Origin: Rhizobium bangladeshense
Lineage (GTDB): Bacteria; Pseudomonadota; Alphaproteobacteria; Rhizobiales; Rhizobiaceae
Length of the DNA stretch: 64,000 bases
Assembly: GCF_001662075.1 (NCBI RefSeq)
Contig: NZ_LYPL01000010.1
Coordinates: 186,001 to 250,000, forward strand
Reading direction: 5' to 3'
Shown: piece after piece, positions 8,392-15,100 of the stretch
Position numbering within the stretch: position 1 is the stretch's first letter
Layout of the letters: the number at the start of each line of letters is the position of its first letter
The notes under the pieces: model-generated
The model's database searches: none
The model's input: only the letters and a program-made list of their open reading frames with translations
Told to the model about the DNA's origin: nothing
Program-made: the position numbers and the translations under genes

Positions 8392-9383
8392 GCAGACGCG
8401 ATCGCCTCAAAGGTCTTTTCGACGATACCGCGCAGGAGTTGGCCGCGGCCAACTACGAAGAGTCTTCTTCGCGCGGATCGGCTGGGCCGGTCCGGACGAT
8501 GGCGCTGACCCTCGGGCGCATGGAGGAAGAGAGCAGGGCGATGCAGGAGGCCTTGCTCTCCGGCGAACGTATCGTCGAGCTCGATCCCGATCTGATCGAT
8601 TCCTCCTTCGTGCGCGACCGGCTTGCCGACCAGCCGCTCGATATGGAAGACGAGCTGGTGCAGTCGATTGCCGAGAACGGCCAGGAAGTGCCGGTTCTGG
8701 TTCGTCGCCATCCTGATGACGAAGCCCGCTACCAGATCGCCTACGGCCATCGCCGCCTGCAGGCCGTCAGGCTGCTCGGACGCAAAGTGCAGGCGATCGT
8801 CCGTCAGCTCGACGATACCGATGTCGTCATCGCGCAGGGTATCGAGAACTCGGCGCGCCGGAACCTTTCCTATATCGAACGCGCCGTCTTCGCCTTTAAT
8901 CTCGAGCTCAAAGGGTTTGAGCGTCCTGTTATCATGAAGGCGCTGTCAACAGACAAGACGGAGCTGTCGAAGCTGCTGTCGGTCGCAAAAGCCATCCCGG
9001 CCGAGATCGTCCGCTCCGTGGGAGCTGCCCCCGGCATTGGACGGCGTAAGTGGATGGCGCTGGCCCAGGACTGGAACGGGATGACGGCGGCGCGGCTTGC
9101 GAAGCTTATCGCCTCGGAACCGTTCATGGCGGAAGAGAGCGACCGCCGTTTCGAGCTTTTGGTTGCCGAGCTCGCCCGGAAAGAGGCCAAGCCGGAGCCC
9201 ACGGAATATGACTGGAAGCCGAAGAGCGGCGGCAAGATTGCCGGCCGAATCAGAAGCGCCGGCAATTCTTTCACGATCGCGTTGAAAACAGGCGATGCGC
9301 CGGATTTCGGCGCTTACATTTCACGCCGTCTCGATGAGCTTTACGAAGCCTATCGGGCCGGCAAGTTGCAAGCAGGAGAGTAG
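8388..9383 (+). CDS. repB: Plasmid partitioning protein RepB (ParB family)
   Basis: ParB-type centromere-binding protein. 331 residues: a basic N-terminal segment (MSRRDRLKGLFD) resembling the RepA-contact helix; a ParB/Spo0J nuclease-like domain around residues 65-160 (QSIAENGQEVPVLVRRH, YGHRRLQAV and GIENSARRNLSYIERA); and an HTH region near 180 (LSTDKTELSKLLSVAKAIP). Translationally coupled to repA by an ATGA overlap. A parS-type palindrome lies inside its own 5' coding region. Confidence 0.95.
   Translation: MSRRDRLKGLFDDTAQELAAANYEESSSRGSAGPVRTMALTLGRMEEESRAMQEALLSGERIVELDPDLIDSSFVRDRLADQPLDMEDELVQSIAENGQEVPVLVRRHPDDEARYQIAYGHRRLQAVRLLGRKVQAIVRQLDDTDVVIAQGIENSARRNLSYIERAVFAFNLELKGFERPVIMKALSTDKTELSKLLSVAKAIPAEIVRSVGAAPGIGRRKWMALAQDWNGMTAARLAKLIASEPFMAEESDRRFELLVAELARKEAKPEPTEYDWKPKSGGKIAGRIRSAGNSFTIALKTGDAPDFGAYISRRLDELYEAYRAGKLQAGE
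8438..8453. promoter_or_regulatory. parS-type centromere site 2, inside repB
   Basis: Second exact copy of GTTGGCCGCGGCCAAC, again flanked by A and T to give 18 symmetric bases, encoding part of ELAAANY in RepB. Identity over all 18 bases with the copy at 7061-7078 in an otherwise unrelated context argues for selection as a protein-binding site. Confidence 0.8.
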
Positions 9384-9393
9384 GCCGCAAAAG

Positions 9394-9443
9394 AAAAAAG
9401 CCTCCGAACGTTGCCGTCGCGGAAGCCTTTCTCATATCTGGAC
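9394..9443 (-). ncRNA. Countertranscribed RNA (ctRNA/incA) in the repB-repC intergenic region
   Basis: On the minus strand there is a strong promoter, TTGACA (complement of 9473-9478), 17 bases, then GATTCT (complement of 9450-9455), giving a predicted start near 9443. About 20 bases downstream is an intrinsic terminator: a 7-bp stem formed by 9400-9406 and 9420-9426 followed by six U residues (9394-9399). The product is about 50 nt, antisense to the repC leader. This matches the ctRNA of known repABC plasmids, which limits repC expression and sets incompatibility. Ends are predicted, not measured. Confidence 0.85.
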
Positions 9444-9538
9444 AATCTGAGAATCGCACTTCCTCGAATCACTGTCAAGCATCTTCGGCATCCTTTTGGG
9501 TGGTAAGATTTCTTTTGCCTTGAAAAAAGGTGAGGGAC

Positions 9539-10753
9539 ATGGAGCCTCAATATGTATCGACGCCCTTTGGGCGGCGATCGATGACGCTTGGCATGCTGGC
9601 AAGCCAGGAAAGCGCCAGCAAGGTCGACCCGGATGCATCGGTCGACAAGTGGAAGATCTTTCGCTCGCTCTGCGAGGCAAAGGACATGATTGGCGTATCC
9701 GATCGTGCGCTTGCCGTTCTTAACGCGTTGTTGACCTTCTATCCGAAGAACGAGATTGCCGAGGCCAACGGCTTCGTCGTTTTTCCTTCGAATGAGCAGC
9801 TCTCGTTGCGCACGCATGGCATGGCCGGCACGACGCTGCGACGGAACCTGGCGATGCTGGTAGAAGCCGGCCTGATTATCCGGCGCGATAGCCCGAACGG
9901 CAAACGGTTTGCCCGCCGCAACGGTGAGGGCGGGCTTGGCGAGGCCTTCGGCTTCAGCCTGGCGCCGCTTCTTGCCCGCGCCGGCGAGATCGAAGCGCAG
10001 GCGGCTCAGGTGATGGCCGATAGGCTCGAATGGAAGCGCCTGAGGGAGCGCCTGACGCTCTGCCGGCGTGACATCGCCAAGCTGATCGAGATCGCGCTGG
10101 AAGAGGAAGTTGCAGGCGAATGGATCGAGATGCAGAAGCATTTCAATCTGCTGTCGGCCAGCCTGCCGCGTCGGCCGTCGGCTGCGGAGATGAGAAGCCT
10201 GCTGGCGGATCTCGAAGCGTTCCGCGGAATGATCATCAAGACGCTGGAATCGAAAACGAAAACAGAAAAAACAGACGCCAATGACAGCCAAAACGGTCGG
10301 CACATACATAATTCAAACCCACACCTAACATCTGAACTTGAACCAAGCTTCGAAACGAAGCAGGGCGCAAAGCCAGAGGAAGAACCGCGGGCGTGGCGGG
10401 AGCCGCCAAAGTCCTTCCCGCTTGCCATGGTGTTGCAGGCCTGCCCCGAGATCGCCGCTTATGGGCCGGGCGGCGGGATCGGCAGCTGGCGGGATCTGAT
10501 GGCCGCGGCCGTCATCGTCCGCTCGACGCTGGGCGTCAGCCCGAGCGCCTATCAGCTGGCCTGCGATATCATGGGACCGGAAAACGCCGCGACGGTGATC
10601 GCCTGCATTCTGGAACGAGGCGGCCATATCAACTCGGCCGGCGGCTATCTGCGCGACCTGACTCGGCGGGCGGAGCGCGGCGAATTCTCGCTCGGGCCGA
10701 TGCTGATGGCATTGATGCGGGCAAATGGTCCGCTGGCGAGGAAAACCGGGTGA
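9539..10753 (+). CDS. repC: Replication initiator RepC
   Basis: Initiator protein of repABC replicons, acting in cis at an origin inside its own gene. 404 residues from ATG 9539 (MEPQYVSTPFGRRSMTLGML), which is preceded by AAGGTGAGG at good spacing; a GTG 9 bases upstream would use part of that motif. The STPFGRR opening and the N-terminal winged-helix region (SLRTHGMAGTTLRRNLAMLVEAGLI near residue 90) are typical. An AT-rich linker near residues 240-270 separates it from the C-terminal domain (CPEIAAYGPGG onwards). Confidence 0.95.
   Translation: MEPQYVSTPFGRRSMTLGMLASQESASKVDPDASVDKWKIFRSLCEAKDMIGVSDRALAVLNALLTFYPKNEIAEANGFVVFPSNEQLSLRTHGMAGTTLRRNLAMLVEAGLIIRRDSPNGKRFARRNGEGGLGEAFGFSLAPLLARAGEIEAQAAQVMADRLEWKRLRERLTLCRRDIAKLIEIALEEEVAGEWIEMQKHFNLLSASLPRRPSAAEMRSLLADLEAFRGMIIKTLESKTKTEKTDANDSQNGRHIHNSNPHLTSELEPSFETKQGAKPEEEPRAWREPPKSFPLAMVLQACPEIAAYGPGGGIGSWRDLMAAAVIVRSTLGVSPSAYQLACDIMGPENAATVIACILERGGHINSAGGYLRDLTRRAERGEFSLGPMLMALMRANGPLARKTG
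10248..10360. other. Presumptive replication origin (AT-rich tract inside repC)
   Basis: A sharp drop in GC within repC, with runs such as GAAAACGAAAACAGAAAAAA and ACATACATAATTC, ending in a short hairpin (GCTTCG-AAA-CGAAGC, 10346-10360). In repABC plasmids the origin has been mapped to the AT-rich centre of repC; here the call rests on position and composition. Confidence 0.6.
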
Positions 10754-10761
10754 CCGGCGCC

Positions 10762-10787
10762 AAAAAAGCCTCGCGCCAGCTGCGAGG
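10762..10787 (-). terminator. Intrinsic terminator facing repC from downstream
   Basis: Stem CCTCGC (10769-10774) and GCGAGG (10782-10787), followed on the minus strand by six U (10762-10767). It would stop leftward transcripts just past the repC end, so it may protect repC from antisense reading; no leftward gene precedes it. Confidence 0.5.
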
Positions 10788-10932
10788 GTTAGAAGGAAAT
10801 GCGGCCTGTCGATGAGACCCCTAACCGCCTTCTCCCCTACCGCTTTTATTGAAATACGCCGTTAACCATGTCATAGTGACGGAAGAAAACATGTCTTTTG
10901 CTTCCATTTGTGAAAAACCGTAAAGCTTAACA

Positions 10933-12063
10933 ATGCGCTACGATATAGACGGTGCGATGCTGCAAAACCTGCTTCCACTCCTTGCCGTCGCAGAGGATGG
11001 ACTGGCGCGGCTGGACGAGCGGGTGTTGCGCTCGCCGGTCGGCGAGGGATTTGCCGAACGCAGTCATTTCTTCGATGCCGCCGGTGCACTCTGGGTCGCC
11101 GGCGAACTCGTGCATGTCGAGGACCTCGTTTTGCATGACGCGCATATGGATAGCCGCGCGCCCAGCCACGAGCTGACGATCGCCCATTCGGTGCTGCGGA
11201 CGCGTCGGCGCATCTGGACCGGGGAACCTTCCTGGGCTCTCAGCGGGTCGGGCCTTGCAACGCTGACCGCGACCATGGGGGAAGGGGAGGGCACGGCCCA
11301 GGAAAGCAAAAGCCCGGCGGTCGTGGTCGAGCCCGACGACGAGGAGGAGGGTGAAGACGGGCCGCTCGCTGCCGAGATGGCGGAGATCGATGCGCTTCTT
11401 GCCCGCTCTCAGAAGCTGATCGACGTCCATACCGGCAAGGTGCCGGCTGGTGAGACGACCGTCAGCCCGGCCAAGCGCACCGACGACCCGCTCGGGCTGC
11501 TCGGTGACGAGGAATGGGACGAGGAACAGCGGCTCGCGGAGTGGCGAAGCGTGCTGCCGTTGGCCGACAGCCTGCCGCCGGTTCTCGGCGCTGTCATTCT
11601 GTTCGAAGCCTGGGACAGGATTGAGCCGCTACGGCGCCAGCATTGGCTCGGTGGTCTTCTTGTCGCAAGTTATCTGCGCGCCCGCGGCAAGGTCGCCTCG
11701 CATCTCTTCTCCTTCTACGGCGGGCTGAAGCTGGTGCGCCATGAGCGGCGTCGGGCCCGCGACCGGGCCACACGGTTGCAAGCCTTTCTGGAGGCGATGC
11801 ATCTGGGTGCCGCAGCCGGTCTCAAGGAAGTTGACCGGTTGTCGCTGGCACGCACGCAGATGGAGCTGCGCTTCCGCGGCCGACGCTCGAACAGCAGCCT
11901 GCCGGACCTTGCCGATTTCATCCTGTCGCGGCCGATGGTCTCGGCGGCGATGATCGCCCGCCATCTCAGGATTACGCCGCGCGGCGCACTGAACCTCGTC
12001 AATGAGATCGGCATCCGCGAAATCACCGGCCGCGGCCGCTATCGTGCCTGGGGTATCATCTGA
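10933..12063 (+). CDS. RHE_PE00001-family protein (DUF1612 plus C-terminal HTH)
   Basis: 376 residues with no known biochemical role. The N-terminal part (AEDGLARLDERVLRSP, then WVAGELVHVEDLVLHDA) matches what I know as DUF1612, common on rhizobial plasmids. A long acidic linker (PDDEEEGEDGP) lies near residue 135, and the C-terminus looks like a helix-turn-helix (SAAMIARHLRITPRGALNLVNEIG near residue 340). It lies directly downstream of repC, as in p42e-type replicons, suggesting a role in replicon biology or inherited linkage; that is inference. The ATG has only a weak ribosome-binding site. A strong terminator follows. Confidence 0.8.
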   Translation: MRYDIDGAMLQNLLPLLAVAEDGLARLDERVLRSPVGEGFAERSHFFDAAGALWVAGELVHVEDLVLHDAHMDSRAPSHELTIAHSVLRTRRRIWTGEPSWALSGSGLATLTATMGEGEGTAQESKSPAVVVEPDDEEEGEDGPLAAEMAEIDALLARSQKLIDVHTGKVPAGETTVSPAKRTDDPLGLLGDEEWDEEQRLAEWRSVLPLADSLPPVLGAVILFEAWDRIEPLRRQHWLGGLLVASYLRARGKVASHLFSFYGGLKLVRHERRRARDRATRLQAFLEAMHLGAAAGLKEVDRLSLARTQMELRFRGRRSNSSLPDLADFILSRPMVSAAMIARHLRITPRGALNLVNEIGIREITGRGRYRAWGII

Positions 12064-12103
12064 AACGAAAGCAGCCGGGTCGTAGACCCGGCCGCTTCGT
12101 TTT
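12064..12103 (+). terminator. Intrinsic terminator after the RHE_PE00001-type gene
   Basis: Nested hairpin: GCCGGGTC (12074-12081) pairs with GACCCGGC (12085-12092), outer arms AACGAA and TTCGTT, ending in TTTT at 12100-12103. Confidence 0.8.
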
Positions 12104-12185
12104 GAGATGAGCACCCGATCTGCCATCCTGTCACAGATTGCAGACCGGGCGCTCCTGCGCTTCCATTGCCCCCGGAAGCGCGGTC

Positions 12186-12896
12186 CTATTCCCGCTCGCC
12201 CGTGAAGTTGAGCAGAAGCGTGAAGATGTTGACGAAGTTCAGGTAGAGCGAGAGCGCACCGAAGACGGCGAGCTTATGGTTCGATTCCTGATCGTAGTTT
12301 TCCGAATATTGTTCCTTGATGTTCTGCGTGTCGTAGGCGGTGAGGCCGACGAAGACGACGATGCCGATCACCGAGATCGCGAACTGCAGCGCGCTCGAAC
12401 CCAGGAAGATGTTGACGATGCTGGCGATGATGACGCCGAAGAGGCCCATCATCAGGAACGAGCCCATGCGCGACAGGTCTCGCTTCGTCACATAGCCGTA
12501 AAGGCTGGTGGCGCCGAACATCGTGGCGGTGATGAAGAAGGTCCGCGCGATGCTCATCCCGGTGAAGACCAGGAAGACGGAGGCGAGCGACAGGCCCATC
12601 ACGGCGCAGAAGGCCCAGAAGGTGATCTGCGCAGTGCTCGCCGACATCGTCTGGATTCGGAACGAGAAGAAGAAGACGAAGGCGAGCGGCGCCAGCATCA
12701 CCACCCACTTCAGCGGCGAGCCGAAGATAGGCACGTAAAGCGCCGGCGTCGAGCCGACGATGAAGGCGACGAGGCCGGTGATGACGAGGCCGAGAGCCAT
12801 ATAATTGTAGACGCGCAGCATGTGCTGGCGCAGACCCTCGTCGAAGATAGCCTGGGAGCCGGCAACGGCGCCATAGCGGGGATTGATCGGGTTCAT
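12186..12896 (-). CDS. Bax inhibitor-1/YccA family membrane protein
   Basis: 236 residues with about seven hydrophobic segments starting near residue 30 (YNYMALGLVITGLVAFIVG); family-typical stretches include MSASTAQITFWAFCAVMGLSL and GLTAYDTQNIKEQY near the C-terminus. BI-1 proteins are pH-sensitive calcium-leak channels or membrane stress modulators; E. coli YccA modulates FtsH. It begins only 20 bases after the anti-sigma stop on the same strand, so it is probably the third gene of the sigma/anti-sigma operon, an uncommon pairing. Confidence 0.9.
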   Translation of the reverse strand: MNPINPRYGAVAGSQAIFDEGLRQHMLRVYNYMALGLVITGLVAFIVGSTPALYVPIFGSPLKWVVMLAPLAFVFFFSFRIQTMSASTAQITFWAFCAVMGLSLASVFLVFTGMSIARTFFITATMFGATSLYGYVTKRDLSRMGSFLMMGLFGVIIASIVNIFLGSSALQFAISVIGIVVFVGLTAYDTQNIKEQYSENYDQESNHKLAVFGALSLYLNFVNIFTLLLNFTGERE

Positions 12897-12916
12897 GCTG
12901 ATCTCCTCGGTTAGAA

Positions 12917-13684
12917 CTAATAGAGCGAGCGGGCGAGCCGTTCGGCCGCCTGATCGAGATTGAGACCGCTATCATCGGCGATCAGCGCGTAAGCGACCTC
13001 GCCGATCTGCCAATAGGCGGCTTCTGCTTTTTCGAGCGTGAGATGGCTGACCGGTTTGACCTCGAAAGCGCCCGGACGGACGGCGAAAAGCGACAGCCGT
13101 TTTCCATCCGACTGCTCGATCGCCATCTCGACGCTCGGGCCGAATTCGGATGGGAAGATCTGCACGTCGGCGATCTTCCAATCCCTAGGCAGTTCGGGCA
13201 TCACGATCGCGGTCGCAGCGCGGATTTCGTCGGCGCTGTATGCGGTCGGTGGCTGCGAAGGCATGGTTTCGCGCAGGACCGCGGTCTGATAGGCGCGGAC
13301 GGCATCCTCGACATAGGCAGGCGCTGGAACGGAGGCCGCCACCTCGGTCGCCGAGAATGCACCGAAGGAATTGTGCGCCACCCAGCCGGCGGTCACCAGA
13401 ATACCGACGGCGGCAATGCGCTGCATCGAATGGAAAATGCGTCCGTACGAAAGGCCGCGTTCCAGCCGGCGGGCGGCATCGCGGGTCTCGGGACGGCCGA
13501 AGGCGCTTTCGCCGGCAAGCGCCAGCCGCAGTTCACCCTTCATGCTGAGATCGGCCATCACTTTGGCGGCAATCGCCGGATTCTCGGAAAGATAGGACTC
13601 CACCTGGATGCGGCGGGCGACATCGAGCTCGCCATCCACATAGGAGTCGAGATCGGCGTCGACGATCGGATCAACTGCTTTCAT
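12917..13684 (-). CDS. Anti-sigma factor, membrane-anchored
   Basis: 255 residues. The N-terminal cytoplasmic part (VDADLDSYVDGELDVARR, then VESYLSENPAIAAKVMADLSMKGELRLAL) has the anti-sigma-domain look without the zinc-binding HXXXCXXC. One hydrophobic segment lies near residues 92-108 (AAVGILVTAGWVAHN), followed by a roughly 150-residue, probably periplasmic, sensor region. It overlaps the sigma gene by 14 bases, the normal coupling for ECF pairs. The stimulus is unknown. Confidence 0.85.
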   Translation of the reverse strand: MKAVDPIVDADLDSYVDGELDVARRIQVESYLSENPAIAAKVMADLSMKGELRLALAGESAFGRPETRDAARRLERGLSYGRIFHSMQRIAAVGILVTAGWVAHNSFGAFSATEVAASVPAPAYVEDAVRAYQTAVLRETMPSQPPTAYSADEIRAATAIVMPELPRDWKIADVQIFPSEFGPSVEMAIEQSDGKRLSLFAVRPGAFEVKPVSHLTLEKAEAAYWQIGEVAYALIADDSGLNLDQAAERLARSLY

Positions 13685-14210
13685 GGCCGTTCCCTCCGAT
13701 TAATCTCAGGTGCGAAGCGCGCGGTGTCTTCTCCTCGAATTCGCGCAGCTGCGTGCGGGCGCGGGAGATGCGCGACATCAGCGTGCCGATCGGAATGCCA
13801 AGCGCATTGGCGGCTTCCTGATAGGAAAGGTCTTCGATCGCAACGAGATGCAGCGCCTCGCGCTGTTCCTCCGGCAGGTCGAAGAAGGCATCGCGCACCT
13901 GCTGCAGGCGCACGGCGTGTTCCTGGCCGGCCGGCAAGGACTGCTCGGCTTCGACAGCCGCTTCGTCGTGGCGCCGTGTCAGCGACCGGTTCTGGCGAAG
14001 GCGATCGATATGGGCATTGTGCAGGATGGACAGCAGCCAGGTGCGCAGGTTGCCGCCGCTGCGGAAGCTCTTTCGCTTCTCGAAGGCGCGCACCAGCGCA
14101 TCATGCACCAGATCCTCTGCCTCGTCCGAATTGCGCACCAGCGCGCGCGCGTAGCGCCTCAGCGCTGCCAGTTGTCCGATGACGTCAAAGGGACGGTCTT
14201 TGCGTTCCAT
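13671..14210 (-). CDS. ECF-family RNA polymerase sigma factor
   Basis: About 180 residues. Region 2: LRRYARALVRNSDEAEDLVHDALVRAFE, with LRTWLLSILHNAHIDRLR. Region 4: FFDLPEEQREALHLVAIEDLSYQEAA, then IPIGTLMSRISRARTQL. I choose the ATG at 14208-14210 (MERKDRP): a longer frame exists, but the predicted promoter (14218-14245) would place the transcript start at about this ATG, so the mRNA may be leaderless, matching the missing ribosome-binding site. It heads the sigma / anti-sigma / BI-1 operon. The sequence does not look like the general stress EcfG itself. Confidence 0.9.
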   Translation of the reverse strand: MERKDRPFDVIGQLAALRRYARALVRNSDEAEDLVHDALVRAFEKRKSFRSGGNLRTWLLSILHNAHIDRLRQNRSLTRRHDEAAVEAEQSLPAGQEHAVRLQQVRDAFFDLPEEQREALHLVAIEDLSYQEAANALGIPIGTLMSRISRARTQLREFEEKTPRASHLRLIGGNGHESS

Positions 14211-14217
14211 GATTGAG

Positions 14218-14245
14218 TATACGCAAGCACGCCGGAATTTATTCC
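14218..14245 (-). promoter_or_regulatory. Candidate autoregulated ECF promoter of the sigma operon
   Basis: On the minus strand GGAAT (14245-14241), 17 bases, then CGTATA (14223-14218); the -35 is part of GGGAATAAA. This has the shape of an ECF promoter and lies 7 bases before the sigma start codon. Confidence 0.55.
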
Positions 14246-14387
14246 CGGCTGAGCAAAAAAAAACATCCGGACGGAACATCGTTGCTGAATATTCGGCCAC
14301 GATACGATGAGCGCCCTAAATCGGCGATTGTTTATGACAATTACATGACAGATCATCACGCCGCTGATTTGGAGGGGAAGATACACA

Positions 14388-14696
14388 ATGAAGGAAAAGA
14401 AGCGGGTCTACGAAGCTCTCGTAGACGGCGCCATGGAAGGGCTGACGGGTGAGGCGCTTTATGATTTCGTCAAGATGCGTTGTCCAAAGGCCACCAGCAA
14501 GAAGATCGTCCGGGCCTCGCTTCTCGCCCTGACCGATCCGCATCTCAACGACCGCAATATTCTCGACGTGATCTACGCGCTAGCGATCAAGCACCGCCTC
14601 GACGACGGTGTACTCGATGACGGCGAGGAGGATGATGCTGCAGAGCCAGCGCCGTTCTCTCACGCGATCATCCAGGACACATCTCGACCTTCCTGA
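14388..14696 (+). CDS. Small conserved-looking protein of unknown function
   Basis: 102 residues, soluble and helix-rich, with a very acidic C-terminal segment (DDGVLDDGEEDDAAEPAP). I do not recognise the family. The start is well supported by GGAGGGG about 10 bases upstream of the ATG. It is divergent from the ECF sigma operon and converges on the CueR-type gene, ending 5 bases from it. Its position opposite an ECF operon makes it a candidate regulon member, but no clear ECF promoter is visible in front of it. Confidence 0.7.
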   Translation: MKEKKRVYEALVDGAMEGLTGEALYDFVKMRCPKATSKKIVRASLLALTDPHLNDRNILDVIYALAIKHRLDDGVLDDGEEDDAAEPAPFSHAIIQDTSRPS

Positions 14697-14701
14697 AATG
14701 C

Positions 14702-15097
14702 TCAGCGGCCATCTGAAAGCTCTTCGAGGATCGGACAGTCCGGCCGGTCATTGCCGTGGCAGGCATGCACGAGGTGCTCCAGCGTGCGGCGAAGTTCCGT
14801 CAGCTCACGGATCTTGCGGTCGATCTCACCTAGTTTGCTCTCGGCTATATCCTTGACGTCGGCGCTCGCCCGAGCCTTGTCCTCATAGAGCGCCAGCAAT
14901 TGCCGGCATTCGTCGACCGAAAAGCCGAGACCGCGCGAGCGCTGCAGGAAACGCAGTTTGTGAACGTCGCTCGCAGCGTAGTCGCGATAGCCGTTTCCGC
15001 CCCTTTCGGGGCGGATCAGGCCAATATCCTCGTAATAGCGGATCGTCTTCGAAGGCAGACCGGACCGCTCAGATGCTTCGCCGATATTCATCGTCAT
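14702..15097 (-). CDS. hmrR: Cu(I)-responsive MerR-family regulator (CueR/HmrR type)
   Basis: 131 residues (or 129 from the second ATG at 15091). MerR HTH at the N-terminus (NIGEASERSGLPSKTIRYYEDIGLI), long dimerisation helix, and a C-terminal metal loop CHGNDRPDC with two cysteines 7 residues apart, as in copper(I) sensors. It starts 3 bases after the stop of the copper ATPase, so it is the second gene of that operon and is probably autoregulated through the palindrome at 17665-17687. Confidence 0.9.
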   Translation of the reverse strand: MTMNIGEASERSGLPSKTIRYYEDIGLIRPERGGNGYRDYAASDVHKLRFLQRSRGLGFSVDECRQLLALYEDKARASADVKDIAESKLGEIDRKIRELTELRRTLEHLVHACHGNDRPDCPILEELSDGR

Positions 15098-15100
15098 CCC

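Noticed and set aside
14273..14305. EcfG-type promoter for the small gene at 14388
   Set aside because: GGAAC is present at 14273, but no TT or GTT occurs at 17-19 bases downstream.
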